DNA from: Cyanoderma ruficeps
Lineage: Eukaryota; Chordata; Aves; Passeriformes; Timaliidae
Assembly (NCBI GenBank): GCA_008694505.1
Contig: VZDJ01006585.1
Location: 10,508,537 to 10,572,536 of the forward strand
DNA length: 64,000 nucleotides
Direction: 5' to 3'
A program made the translations under genes and the position numbers. Below the pieces are notes generated by a model that saw nothing but the letters and a program-made list of their open reading frames with translations, did not search any database and was not told the DNA's origin. The stretch's first letter is position 1. Every line of letters starts with the position of its first letter. Positions 1 to 12,007 of the stretch are shown piece after piece.

Positions 1-1699
1 TTTTTTTTTTAATGGGACTACAGTCAAGGAAAGAATATAACTTCTTTATTTCAGAATGATGAAGAGAGAGATTATAGTCTTTTGCCATGTATTTTTTGTT
101 ATTTAATAGTCATAAATGTCCTTCTAATTTATTTCTGAATTGCAACTGTCTTCCAAAAGTGTCTAAATAGAAAAAAAATCTCCTAAATCTAGTTGCCTTA
201 GGAAAAAAAAAACAAAACAAACCCCTATGAATTTTGAGAAATTTTTCAGTGGAATTTAATGAATTTCAGTGTCATGTATTCCTATAAGAGTGAAGAGATA
301 CTAGCAAGAAATATATGGAATAAGTTGATTTCATCCATCTTTGCTTTTTATTGCATTTAAAACTGCCAGACTGAAAAAAAGAAATTCTTACCAAATGACT
401 GTTGTGTTAAGGGAAATACCAAATGAAAGTGGGAGCAGAGTAAAGAGGGGTTGGAGGGTTTTTTTCTTAGTCTTCATACTGTCAATCATTATTTTATTCT
501 TATTTTTCATGTCATTCAGTATCACTGATATTGAAGTGAATAATGATTAGAAGCGCTAAAGTATTTGAGAAAGCATATTTTGAAACTACCATTCACAGAA
601 CAAGAAGAAACTTACAGAATTATCATGAAAAGAAATATCCTTGTGCTTATTTCTGTTCTGCAGAATGTGCACAGATTTTATGTGTCAGACATAAATATTC
701 AGCCTGTGAATTGCTTTTGCTACACATCTCCCATGCTAAAAGTCAAGAGTTTATATTTTGAAGAATAAGACCTTGGAAACAGGAGGTTTCTAGGCCCATG
801 TCAAGTTTTAAACCTTCAAAGTAATGTGAAGTCTAACAAAGAATCATAATAAAAAAGTAATACTTCATCATGATATCCATTTTATCTATATGATCACTAT
901 AATTCAGTTTAAACTATTAATGACTATCCTTCATGACTTGCCATTAGATATTGTTTAATACATTGCATAAATGCAATTAAGTCTTAACAATAATAAATTG
1001 CAATGAAATATTTAGTAATTTTGCAGAGAAATTTAAAATGTCCAGAACTTTTCTAATATTGAATGTGTGGTTTTTGGATCAGAATATAAGGAATTATACA
1101 ATAAATATTTGTATCACTGAAGACTTCAAAAAACTTCATAGACATGAATGCACTTACTTTAATAAGCTAGATTGTGATCCCACAAAATATTTCCAGTGAT
1201 TAAATTCAATGAAGCTTGAATTTATTTTCTGCTGCTCTCCATGGGATTAGTACGTGGCAAGAATAATAAAAAAAAATGGCCTCGACTCTTCTTGAATTTT
1301 TTAGAATTAATTAATACAATATCTTCAATACATTTAATGAAATCCTTAGGGATTTAAATGTTGTTTATTGTGGGACTATCAATGGGATCATAGATCAGAT
1401 CAAAGAGACGCAGCCTCTGTCACAAGCTTTTTGATATGCTAGTTTCACAGAGCTAAGTGCTGATCTGAATGCTGTCTGCCTCAGCTGGTCAAACGAAACT
1501 AACGGAAGAAAATATTCATTAGTGATATTTTAGAAATTGCTGCTTAAATGACTTTGCTTGACACTACCAAATGGCTGACTTAAGTTAATGTCCATAATGT
1601 GCATGTGGAGCTGTCACAGACCTCCACATGAAGCACATGTATGGCAAATAGCAGGAAAACTAAAGTAAACTGAACCAAACCGAACAACTCTCCCTCATT

Positions 1700-1744
1700 C
1701 CCCCCAAAAACAAAACAAAAAAAAAACCTCCAAAACCCAACAGC
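1700..1744. repeat. A/C-rich low-complexity tract
   Basis: The plus strand is almost purely A and C, with runs of C followed by short A blocks. It is one of about ten similar tracts in the window, on either strand. Confidence 0.7.
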
Positions 1745-2118
1745 CAGCTAGCCAAAATATCAAAAAATGAACCAAAATTTTAAACACTATTAGAATGAAC
1801 CCACATATACTTCAGTTAAAGAGCAAATCAGATGCCAAAAAGCAACCAATGATTCCTCAATATATTTCTCTCCTCCAATAAACTGTAGGTTTTTATCTGA
1901 TTCAAGCAAATTCTATACTGAATTTTAATACTATATTAGATGGAATAATCAAAGGATCAAAGACAGGAAAAATGCAACAGCTGCTGGAGAAGATGAGTGA
2001 GCAGCTAGTAATCATATTAATGACATTACTAATTTATGTGGTTGATAGAATTTAGAATAGGAGTGAGGACTCATCTGTCATCATTGTATCATCCATCATA
2101 ACTATGGCGTCTTAAGTA

Positions 2119-2304
2119 ATGCGCCGGCTGTTAACAGTTTCAGCTTGTTTGTTGCTACTCCTCTTGATTTGGTTGGGGAATTTTTTTAAGACTCAGGGAA
2201 ATCAAACACAGGGTGGCAAATACAAATGTGAATTTTTTTTCTGTGGTAAGGGAGCAGATAGAGTAAGCAAGAATAAATGTTATTTTAAAAAGCAGAAGTC
2301 ATAA
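2119..2304 (+). other. small ORF with signal-peptide-like N-terminus (doubtful gene)
   Basis: This is a 61-residue ATG-started frame. Residues 2-3 are Arg-Arg, followed by a leucine-rich stretch to about residue 20 (LLLLLLIWLG), which resembles a secretory signal. The rest is lysine-rich (net charge roughly +8) with three cysteines. The base at -3 of the ATG is G. The start sits in a small CpG-containing patch (gcgccgg) unlike the AT-rich surroundings. No splice sites, promoter or polyadenylation signal stand out, and no family is recognised. A chance ORF is the more likely explanation. Confidence 0.12.
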
Positions 2305-3186
2305 TACAGCCATATTCTTTCTTTTTTTCCCCCTTCAGCATGTATTTAATATTCTGTCCTTTGTATACATTCAGCTGAACTAAAAGTAGGCATGTCTCCA
2401 AAGTGGCTGGAAGAGACAGATGACTGTGGAAATGTGGCTTCTACCTTTGCAGTGAAAAATACCAGCCCCAATCTGCAGTTTCCCACTGTCTTGGTATAAA
2501 ACAGGTAAAAGGGCATAAAATTTTACAGGTTAAGCACTGTAAAACGAGTTCTTCCCCTTTATTTCACACAATCCCTTTTCAGCAATAAGGAGAAATAAAA
2601 TACAAACAAGACCTTGGCCTTCAGCGAAAACTGCCAGGACAGAGAGAGCTCCCTGGTCTTCCAGGATCTGACTTCAAAAGGGGCTCTGGCAATGCCCCTC
2701 CTCATCAGATTCTGGTCCTGGCCATGGCACAGGGCCTTAAAAAGACAGTAACAATTTTTTTGGGGTGGTAGAAATAGATATGGGACAAATAACACATCGA
2801 CCCATACACTCATGAACTGACAATATTTTTTTTCTCAAGTCTCTTGAAGTTTGACATTTCCTTAAATTCTAAATTATCTCTTTGTAGTGTATTAGAGATA
2901 CTTGAGTTGTTTTTCCATTCCAGTTAAGTAGGTTCAGCATTTTCTTCACAGGTAATATGTTTAAGCAAATGGTCATTTTATTAAATATAGATGGACAGCT
3001 TGTTTGGCTGTACAAGTTAAGTGGACAAAAGAGGTTTGTTTTCTGGGGTAAAGAAGGAACACACAGTCAATCACATATCATCAATGATGCAGTGCATTTC
3101 ATTGATGTGAAAAATAATAAATTTTATGCAACCTATTTTGTTGTAGTGAGAGGTGTCATCATTGTTGATTTTCATTAATGAGGAAA

Positions 3187-3211
3187 AGTGTCAAAGTTTA
3201 CTTTTGACACT
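3187..3211. repeat. inverted repeat, 9-bp stem
   Basis: AGTGTCAAA and its exact reverse complement TTTGACACT flank a 7-base spacer. A transcript of either strand could form a hairpin. It is too short and isolated to call an RNA gene. Confidence 0.6.
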
Positions 3212-6200
3212 ATCACCCCTAAAGTCATAGCACCATTTTTGTCTATGAACAATTGTTTTTTTCCTTTGAATATGTTCATTTCTTTTGTAGTCTGGGACCT
3301 GATTATGCATTAGCCTTCACAGCTGAAAACAAGAATATTTGTGAGAAAAAACACCTTTTTCTGTGTGGGTTGTGTGAAGTTTGAGTCAGTGAAAGCAAAC
3401 TCTGGGGACATTTTTTGGCAGAGGAGTCTTATGCCTGAGCAGGATAAAACAATTCTCAGTAGGGAGGGTCATGAAAAAACAAAGATCTGGGACACCCCTG
3501 ATCTTGTTCCTGCTGTAGCTGTAACATACAGTGTCATTTTACTGTCTGATAGTTTACTTATGTCTGGTATCACTTAGACTTTAGAAGAGAAATTCAGAGT
3601 TTCACACTTGTGCCAAGTTTTAAGCCTTTCTTCTTATTTTGTTTCAGTTCTCTGTTGATTTTTTCTCCTCCTTCCACTTTTCAGAACAGAAGTGCATGTG
3701 AACCTACCTCAGCAGAGATTAAATTACAATACTGTGCATTTCTCAGGTCATAACTTAGGTGTTTTATTATCATAATTTAAAACTCTTTATCACTAGTTCT
3801 TACTATGTTAATTTACTTTGTGTATTGTAGTTTTCCCATAGCATGTTTAAAAAAAAATTAGTTGTTACACTTGCTAAGAAATTACAGCATGCTTCTAATT
3901 TTTGTAGCATTTTTTGCTTTTAATTTGAGAAATTACGTCTGCAAAACCGTGTTTCTGAGTTAGTCCTCTGTCATTGGAGATGACTGTACTGACCATAAAA
4001 TATCAGATTATCTCATTTTTGCAGAGTAGTTGAAAAAACTCCATAGATATGAAATCCAAGTGTCTGCTCCTGTAGAAAATAATGTCACAAGTAATTTTTC
4101 TTCATTTAACAATACCTTAAAACAATATCCTGTTTTATAAAGGAACCTTAATATAAGGAGTTTCCATAATGGAATGTCAAGTCTGTTCTTAGAACTTTTC
4201 TGGAAAATGGTTCTGCAACCTCTCTTTTTTATGTTCGTTTCTGAGCCAGACTCGTTCTTTTCCATACATTTTTTGAGCTTTCTTTAGAGTTCCTTCCCTG
4301 TTTTGTCAGATCAGTGGGATCCAGCTTTCTCTCTACAGATTACACAGAATCATGGTTATGTGGACTAAGAGGAAGATAAAGATATTATCTGATCAATTGA
4401 TTTTTTTCCTGCGGTTACTTTCATATATTTTCTTATGACAATATGCTTCTGTTTCATTGGGTCCCAGATAAAAATGGTTCAACAGGTTACTCCATCTTTT
4501 AACTTTTTCAAAGGGCTTCAGTTTGATACGGAGAAATCACCTTAGGGTTTCAGACTTTTACTAAAAGAGATTCTCAGGGCTTCAACTATAACAGGTCAAG
4601 CAAAAGTTGCTTAAACATTAGGGAATTGTGAGAATTTTGAAACAGTGCATGTTAACTCAAGATGAGTGCTGAGTATCTGCACTGTCAGGTACTTCAAAAT
4701 GAAATTATGAAAATCCTCAAATGTGTTTGTTTTTTAAAATTTATTCAGCACCTCAAAGATGATCAAAGATGTTTAAAATCCAAATATGGTATTCTTTTAG
4801 TCTGTGTATGAATATAAATTGCATTAGAAGTATAGAAAATTTCAAGGTAAACAAAAAGAAATAAATAAGAATACATAAGAGAATTGTATATTTGGTCTTT
4901 GCTGGACAGGTCTTGTTTTTCAGGTTTGACATAAGTTATTCATTAAACTTTGGGAGAAAACTCTGCATAACTCTCTTAATTCATAAAAAGTTTTCTTATC
5001 CATCTTCCACATAAGTAGTCTGTCTTCTTTCTCTTAGCACTCTTTAAGGAATCAATTCTTTATCAACGTGGCACCTCTTGATGTTTGATTCTCTGGAATA
5101 TCTAAAACAACTGAAATGCTTCTTCAAGTGTGACAGGATTCATTAAAAGGTTTTTGGATTAATGGACAGAGGTTAGATATTTCACAGCATATGAATAATA
5201 CCAAATAAGTTTATTTAAACTAATTACTTTGTTACAAATCCCTGCGGTTTTCCTTTCTCTCCATTTGCCACAGTATTATGGGGATATAAACTCTAAACCT
5301 ATTTTGCCATCAGATTATATCTGATGCTCTGAAACCAAACACAACTGCCATTATTTTTCGGTGACTTACATCTGATCTAATCACTCAAAGAGTTATAGTA
5401 TATGACTGAAAATACAGAGGCTAAATAGATAGTATGACACACATGTTTTTCCTTCAGTATATGAAATGGAAGTCAAAAAAGAAAAATTGTTGCCATCAAT
5501 TTCAAGCACACAGTGCTGTGGTAAAAGAGCTGAAACCCATCTACAATCCTTCTAACTGAAATATTATTACCTATTATTGTAAATTTTAAATAAGTATATA
5601 TTCTTTATTTTTAAGTATGGTTAATTCTTTAAAATTAGACCATAATTTAAATGAAAAATCAGCATTCATTTTCAAAATAATTGACAAGCATATTTGTTTG
5701 AGGAGTATGCTTTCACATGATCAAGGAAAGCTTCATCAACAGCTACAACCAAATTTCACAGTGGGTTTCCTTTTGGGGGAAAAAGTGTGAAAAAATCTTT
5801 TATACTTTTTTAAAATGATTTACAGAAATCCATTTAAAACTCTATGGTACTCTGAAAACCATGAAATTCCAGTTTTCATAGTTTTGCCATTTATTCAGAA
5901 AGCCTATATTCTGAAAGAATTATTAGCATTGGTTTTACCGCTTTAATGTCATAGGAAGAAAGGTTGTGGAGAAACCTGATGTGGTGAAGGTTTTACATGC
6001 CATACATTGGCTTATTATGATGGATAAAATTAACTTCCTGTGTCATGACTATGATGTGCCTAAAAACCATTATCAATGCAGAATAAGAACTAAAGGAATG
6101 TTGCAACATACACTCTGGGACTCATCTGGAACATTTTGAGCCTGGATTTCCCTTCTTAGGCAATAGCTGAGTCCCTAAGCATAAAAATTATGTATTAAGA

Positions 6201-8031
6201 TTTTCTATTATTTTGATACTATTGTCAAAGCTTAACAAATAACTAATAAAAATAATAACTGTGCCCCACTGTACATTCTCAGAAAAGAAAACAACACACC
6301 AAGCCAGAACAAGGATAATTATTTGAGAAGTGGCAGCAATGATAAAATCAGAAGGGAATTTGCACATGAATATTCCTATGACAAGGGAAAATGCTACTAG
6401 AAAGGAATGAACCAGAAAAGGGTGTGCAAGAAGCCAGGAAGTAAATAAATTAGAAACAGGAACTAAATTTTTCAGCTTGCTACCACAATGGTTCTTAACT
6501 ATTTTTGTTCTGAAGTGTTTTATATGATATTTTTTTCTGTTTTCCTTCAATTAATTTTCCTTATAATAGTATGCAACACATTTTTCATGTAATTTTGATT
6601 GCTTTTATTATCAAAGTAGGAGTGATCTCACTTCACAATGTATCCAAAACTTTGGCATTTAGTCTAAACTAGCCTGTGGAATCCTTTAGAAATCAGACTT
6701 TATACCTCTGCAAAACAGTTGACCTTACCTATCTTAGGATACAGAAAATCATCCTCTGTGTTGGAAGTGAATTCTCTGTGTGAAACAATTGTTAAAACTT
6801 TTTTTTTTTTAAATTTGTATTGTTATCTCAACATAAATGCTAATTTAACTTTCTAAAATTGAGTGCTGCTTTGTCAGCATTTATGTGTGCCAACATAGTT
6901 TGTTTTGATTGCTGTTGGATGCTGATTAGTCATTTACAACAGCCTCATGTCTCCATCCAGGCTAACAGCAAAGGACTGCATTGTTTCTTGCCAGCAGCAA
7001 GATGGAGAGAAAAGGAGGATGGGTCCTTTAGCCCATGTAATACAGTGATTATAACAAGTAGACATAAACTGCTCATTTGCAAGAAAAGTCAGCAGACACT
7101 TCACAAGAACTGTCTCATCAGATTTGGAAGGAACTTTTTTTCTTCAGGACTCTAGAATGTAGACACATTCAGAAGTCAAGGCCCTAAAATGAAAGAACTA
7201 AACACTGGAAATCCAGAAAGATATTTTTATTATTTAACCTTGATTATTCCTACGTTTGAATCAATTCTCAACATATTCACCTTTTACACTGTGAACTCTC
7301 ATTAATCTTGTTATGAAGTGGTAAGACCAATGCCTATTTTATGCAATAAAAATGCTATACTATACTGTACAGATGATTTAAAATGTGGATTTAATTAGTA
7401 TCTACTATTAAAGATAAACAATCATGGGAATCTATGTCCTGCTTTAAAACACAGGTTTCATTGAAACTCCATTGATCTCATTGATATTTATGAAATTTTC
7501 CAAGGGTCTCCAAGGTAGGGCCTGTACTTTTATGTGAATACATTTTAGTGTAATGAATGCTTTTGGTTCACAAAGATGTCCTTATCTGCAGAGCTTCAGC
7601 TGAAAACATTTTGTGATGAATCAAAAGGCTAAGAATTGAAATCTGTTCATTTTTGAAGAGAACAAACAATAAAACATTTGGAGAACTTTTTGGGGGGTTT
7701 TAAAAAGATACTAGAAATACTGATAGAGGATAAATAGGATAGGAAGCAAAAGGTGTAAAGTTAGGTTAACAAGCAGTTTTGAAATCAGAGTATATTTCTA
7801 CTGTACTGTGTTCTCAAAAATTTTCTAACATTGCAACTCAAATGTTTGTTTGCTTCTGAATACATAATTTACATATTTATTACCATTTCTTATCTAAGCT
7901 AATACTGTTTCTCATCCAAGTGCTTAGAAAAATCTATTGTCTTCTAATGTCTTTTCCCTGCTTGTTTTTCAGTGCAAATGAAAATTGCGATTATGTTTAC
8001 TGTAAAGTTCCTGTTATATTCCTGTGGGATT

Positions 8032-8107
8032 AAAACCCCCCACACAAAATAAAATACCATGAAACAAAACCAACCAACCAAGTAAAAGAAACTCAACTAA
8101 ACCCACA
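8032..8107. repeat. A/C-rich low-complexity tract
   Basis: The plus strand is nearly free of G for about 75 bases and includes an AACCAACCAACC core. It looks like a degenerate simple repeat of the CAAAA/CCAA type. Confidence 0.65.
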
Positions 8108-8349
8108 GACACTATAGCTAAGCACCTGACAGCATTTATAACCACTTTGTTTGATGAAATTTGGCTTGATATTTAAATTTCTATCCCAGGGGAAGTTTGC
8201 ACTTAAGTTTGAAAGCAAACCACTTCCTATGTTTTTAAATTATGGAACCATAGAAATTAAATTCTCAACAGATTCACCTGTTTTCTTGAAATGAAAATTG
8301 ATGATAGCAGGTTGTATTTATGCCTGTGTGTGTCTTCAGTGAAATACTG

Positions 8350-8882
8350 CTTTGTGCTGGTGTCATGTGAATAGGGTTGATGTCCTCAGACCCCTTGTGT
8401 TTGATAACTCTGTTGGTGCTCCAGGAAAGCCAAAATCCTTGTGCCCAACCAGTCTGTCAGCATCTCACTACGGAGGCTCTACTGAACAGCCTGTAGGATT
8501 GAAGGGCAATTTGACTGACTTATTAGGGAACACACACACAGAGACCTCCTCATGGGTCCCCACACACTTCTTGGAGCATGTCACCCTCTGTCTGTCACTA
8601 CTGGCACCCTTGAAGGACTAGCACTAACAGTTTATGGAACTAACTCTTTATTAATAAAATTGTGACAGTTTACGGTTCAAAGATCCCTGGTGATAGTATC
8701 TGGCTGCAACAACATATTCAAAGTGATATACTAACAATCTTTAACAACAGTTAGCTCAAGATAGTCATTCAGCACCCATGGAGTGTGGTTCTTACCCAAG
8801 AGGTGACCCATGGGAGAGAAGACAGTTCAGCCCATCGGCTCATGCCAGAAATTATAATGGAGTCTTCCCTGACTTTTCCACA
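8350..8882 (-). mobile_element. LTR-like block of an endogenous retrovirus, minus orientation
   Basis: On the minus strand the block begins with TG at 8882. It runs through a moderately GC-rich U3-like part and contains an ATTAATAAA polyadenylation-type signal near 8647-8655. It then continues into GC-richer sequence to about 8350. The composition contrasts with the flanks, and the part between about 8640 and 8882 resembles LTRs seen repeatedly in songbird assemblies. The 3' boundary is unclear, and no internal retroviral genes or target-site duplication were found, so it may be a solo LTR or a fragment. The family is not assigned. Confidence 0.4.
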
Positions 8883-9049
8883 TTCTTGACTTACTTTTGT
8901 AGTATTTCCTTACTTTTAGGTGAAGCTTGTGTGATTTTAGTCATGCATCTTACCCATCAAGAGATGATTGTACCTGGGAGGCAGATAATGTCAATATTGT
9001 GTCTGAGATATCCTTGGGATGATGTGTGAACCAACACATACAGGTAACC

Positions 9050-9371
9050 AAGGGAAGGTCTGAAGACGATGGAGCTGGACTCTTCTCATCATGAAGAAGA
9101 GGGTAATGGAAACAATTCAAGTGCAGAAAATCCTGTCTCAATGTCAAGGTTTTATTTTTTTCTTGGGTTTTTTTTGTGTTAGGGTTGCCAAATGCTTGAA
9201 AGGATCACCTGGAGAGGTTGTGCAATCTCTATCCTTTAGGTATTCAAAACTGAGTGGATACAATTGAGCCACCTATTCCAGTTCCCCCCTCTATGAAAAG
9301 AAGGATTAGGACTAGGCAATCTCCACAAACTTCCGCCAACCTCTTTCATTCTGTCATTCTATGGATCTGTG
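9050..9371 (+). mobile_element. CR1 LINE, 3'-end fragment
   Basis: The sequence follows the CR1 3' region in plus orientation. A GGTCTGAAGACGATGGAG-type segment is followed by the run 'gagaggttgtgcaatctc' and 'attcaaaactgagtggata', ending with the tail 'attctgtcattctatgg'. A T-rich insertion sits near 9150-9175. The copy is strongly diverged and has no useful reading frame. CR1 moves by target-primed reverse transcription and is normally 5'-truncated, as here. It directly follows the LTR-like block at 8350-8882. Confidence 0.75.
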
Positions 9372-11945
9372 GAAATAGAATAATAATGTATTGACTCCAG
9401 AACATTTTCTCAAATCCTCTTTTTTTCTGAAAGCTAACATCAAAGTACTTGGATAGAGATCAATCAATGTAACAAACTCAATCCCTTCCTTGCAAATCAG
9501 TAAAATGTAGCATTTCCAGGAGAAGTAAAATATTCCTTCTATCTAAAAAAGAATGAGACAAGCAAAGTATTTTGAAAGTGAAAAGAAAATAATGCAGTTC
9601 TAATCCAAATAAAACCAAACCACACAATTCTTTCTTCTTTGATGCATGCTGGATTGTTCTATACTGTTTTTGTGTTTTCATTCAGGATATATTTACACTG
9701 ACACTATATTCTTTCTCAGGCAATATTTCAGAGAGGTTAGAGGCAATGTAAGCTGCTTTAGTCCAGAAAGGTATAAATTGTCTTTTTATTTGAATATATA
9801 TAATTTTCTGAATGTTGGGGTTTTTTAGACTCAGCAAACAAATTTTGACTTGAAGCTAAATTGCTGTAGAATCACAGGTATTACAATTTGGCAATTATTG
9901 CATTTATACAATCCTGTCCCTGAAACAATTTGCAATTATATCAAAATCATTTGTTAATAGTGCTTATTCAGAGATTTGGCTTAAAAATCTAACGTATCTT
10001 TGAGGAAATAAGTATAGAGTGACTTGTCAGAGCAATATCAAATTTGGACATGGAATGCCTATAAATGTGATATTTCAGAGCCTTGCAGAGAAAATCAGAA
10101 ACTTAGTATGCTTCTCACTCTTTAAATCCCAGAAGAGATAAATATTTCTTGCTCAATTAAGATTCCTGCCATAGCAAAAAAGACTTTTGTAGAATAAATT
10201 TTTTCAGTTGCTGTAATATGTGGTTGTAATAGGATGTAGCTGAGAGTCAAATGTATTGCCTAATTATGGCATGCAGACATTATTATGTAGTGGTTATGCT
10301 ATGTTAGCTTATTTTATTTAAATGGCAAAAGGTTAGCAAGGGGAAGGACTCCTCCATTTTCCCTTTTCTTCATAGTATATAAAAAAATTAAGACATAATA
10401 AAAATTGAATAGTATTGTAATATTTTTCTTCCAAAATTAAGCTCTTTTTATTAAAAATAGAACAAATTAAATCAGTGTTGAGTTCATTAATTTCCCTGAA
10501 CATATCTCAGATAAAAGTGTGAATTATGAGGCAGAGCTCTCCTTTTTTTGCAGGTCAGAGTGTTTATTGGTACAAAATAATAAAAAAAAAATCTCAATAT
10601 GTACATTGAATAAAGGGTTTATGACTTTCTACATTGATCTGAGATCTACCTGTATTTTTCTCACTTTCAAAATACAATTCCATCTATATTTCATCCTTCT
10701 CAGAAAAATATTTAAAATGAATATGAAAAATAGTGAAAGTATGTTCCATTAATTTGATTAAAATAATAAGTCCTTAGTATTTGAAAAAAACTAAAATGAT
10801 GAATATGTAATAAACTACAGCTATTTATAACACACTAAAATTACTTTGACTTTATATGTAATTAGGAATTAGGATACATTCTGGGTTTGGCTGTGGGTTT
10901 TGTCAGAATTTGAGACCTCCTCTCTGTTGTCTTTTAACTTCTTATAAGTGTAACACAATCAATGTAATAAAGAATGGCACTAAAAATTTGGTTCGAAAGT
11001 TCTTTACTTCCAAAGCCAGCATCCACAAGGAGCTACTTTATTTTACCAATATATTGGTTAATATGTTTGCATGATTTAGACAGTATGTATTTTGTGAAGA
11101 AGGTCCCTGAGATGCATCCCTTGCCTTAAAATATTTGTTCCTCTTTCATACTCTACTACATATTATTCTATCAATTAAATTATTATTCCTAATATTATTA
11201 ATGATCAATAAAGATAATTCTTTGCTTATCTAAATCTCAATCTATCATGTAACTTGTCTAGTACGGTCTGTGGTTCTTAGAGAATCCTTTGAGAGAAACA
11301 GATTAAAATTGATAACATTTTCTTAAAAATAAAGAGAATCATACGAGTACAACTAACCGTAAAATTGACTGAAATATATAGACCTAGAGGTATGCTGTCA
11401 TCACTACTTGAGTTTAAATGTGTATTTCATGCATAATGAAATAATTGTAACCATCATTCATTGTATGTTTATATACTCCATGTACACATAAATACATAGC
11501 AACTCCAATGTTGTGTCAGAGCCAAGAATCATTTAAGCCATCAAATCTGCAACAGAGCCAGTATAAAGTATATATGTTTAGAGAAAGTACACAGAAAAAA
11601 TTAAACAGGAAAGATAAAGATTTTCTCTTGAATGGTCCCTAAGTTTCTGTCACAATTTCACTCATTAAATCAATTTAAAAAAAAAATCTGGGCCCTCTTG
11701 CATGTAACATAGCTAAAGGTGCATAGACTCCCTAAACTCCTCATTTATTGCTTTTACAGCTTTCCACTTGAAATTGTTGTATGAGTGACCTGTTAAATGA
11801 AAGCGAAAATTAAGATACCTGCCTTTCTTGAGATGAAGCATGTATCCCAAAAGAATTAAACAGAATCTTTTGACTCTATCTATAATAGATTTACAATAGG
11901 TTGGAATTTTTTCAGATGTGAAAATAAGGGCATTATAAGGTGCAT

Positions 11946-12007
11946 AAAGAAATGTATTTGCTACTCTCTACCCAATAAAGAAATGTATTTGTTACTCTCT
12001 ACCCAAT
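11946..12007. repeat. tandem duplication, 31-bp unit x2
   Basis: Two adjacent copies, 11946-11976 and 11977-12007, differ at one base (GCTAC versus GTTAC). The high identity points to a recent local duplication, for example by replication slippage. Confidence 0.9.

Larger units (their letters stand above)
1..8349. other. AT-rich unique non-coding DNA, no gene recognised
   Basis: This stretch is strongly AT-rich with many stop codons in all frames. I see no exon, RNA gene or recognisable transposon. It contains A/C-rich low-complexity tracts near 203-226, 1700-1744 and 8032-8107, and a hairpin at 3187-3211. There is also a 61-codon ATG-started ORF at 2119-2304, described separately. A block at about 2630-2750 is slightly GC-richer but matches nothing I know. 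Intergenic or intronic. Confidence 0.7.

Noticed and set aside
6188..6550. 120-codon minus-strand hydrophobic frame resembling a membrane protein
   Set aside because: It starts with TTG rather than ATG. With a stop roughly every 14 codons in this composition, about one or two frames this long are expected by chance in 64 kb. T-rich codons give hydrophobic residues automatically.
10990..10998. GGTTCGAAA, resembling the B box of a tRNA promoter
   Set aside because: No matching A box, acceptor stem or cloverleaf could be built around it.
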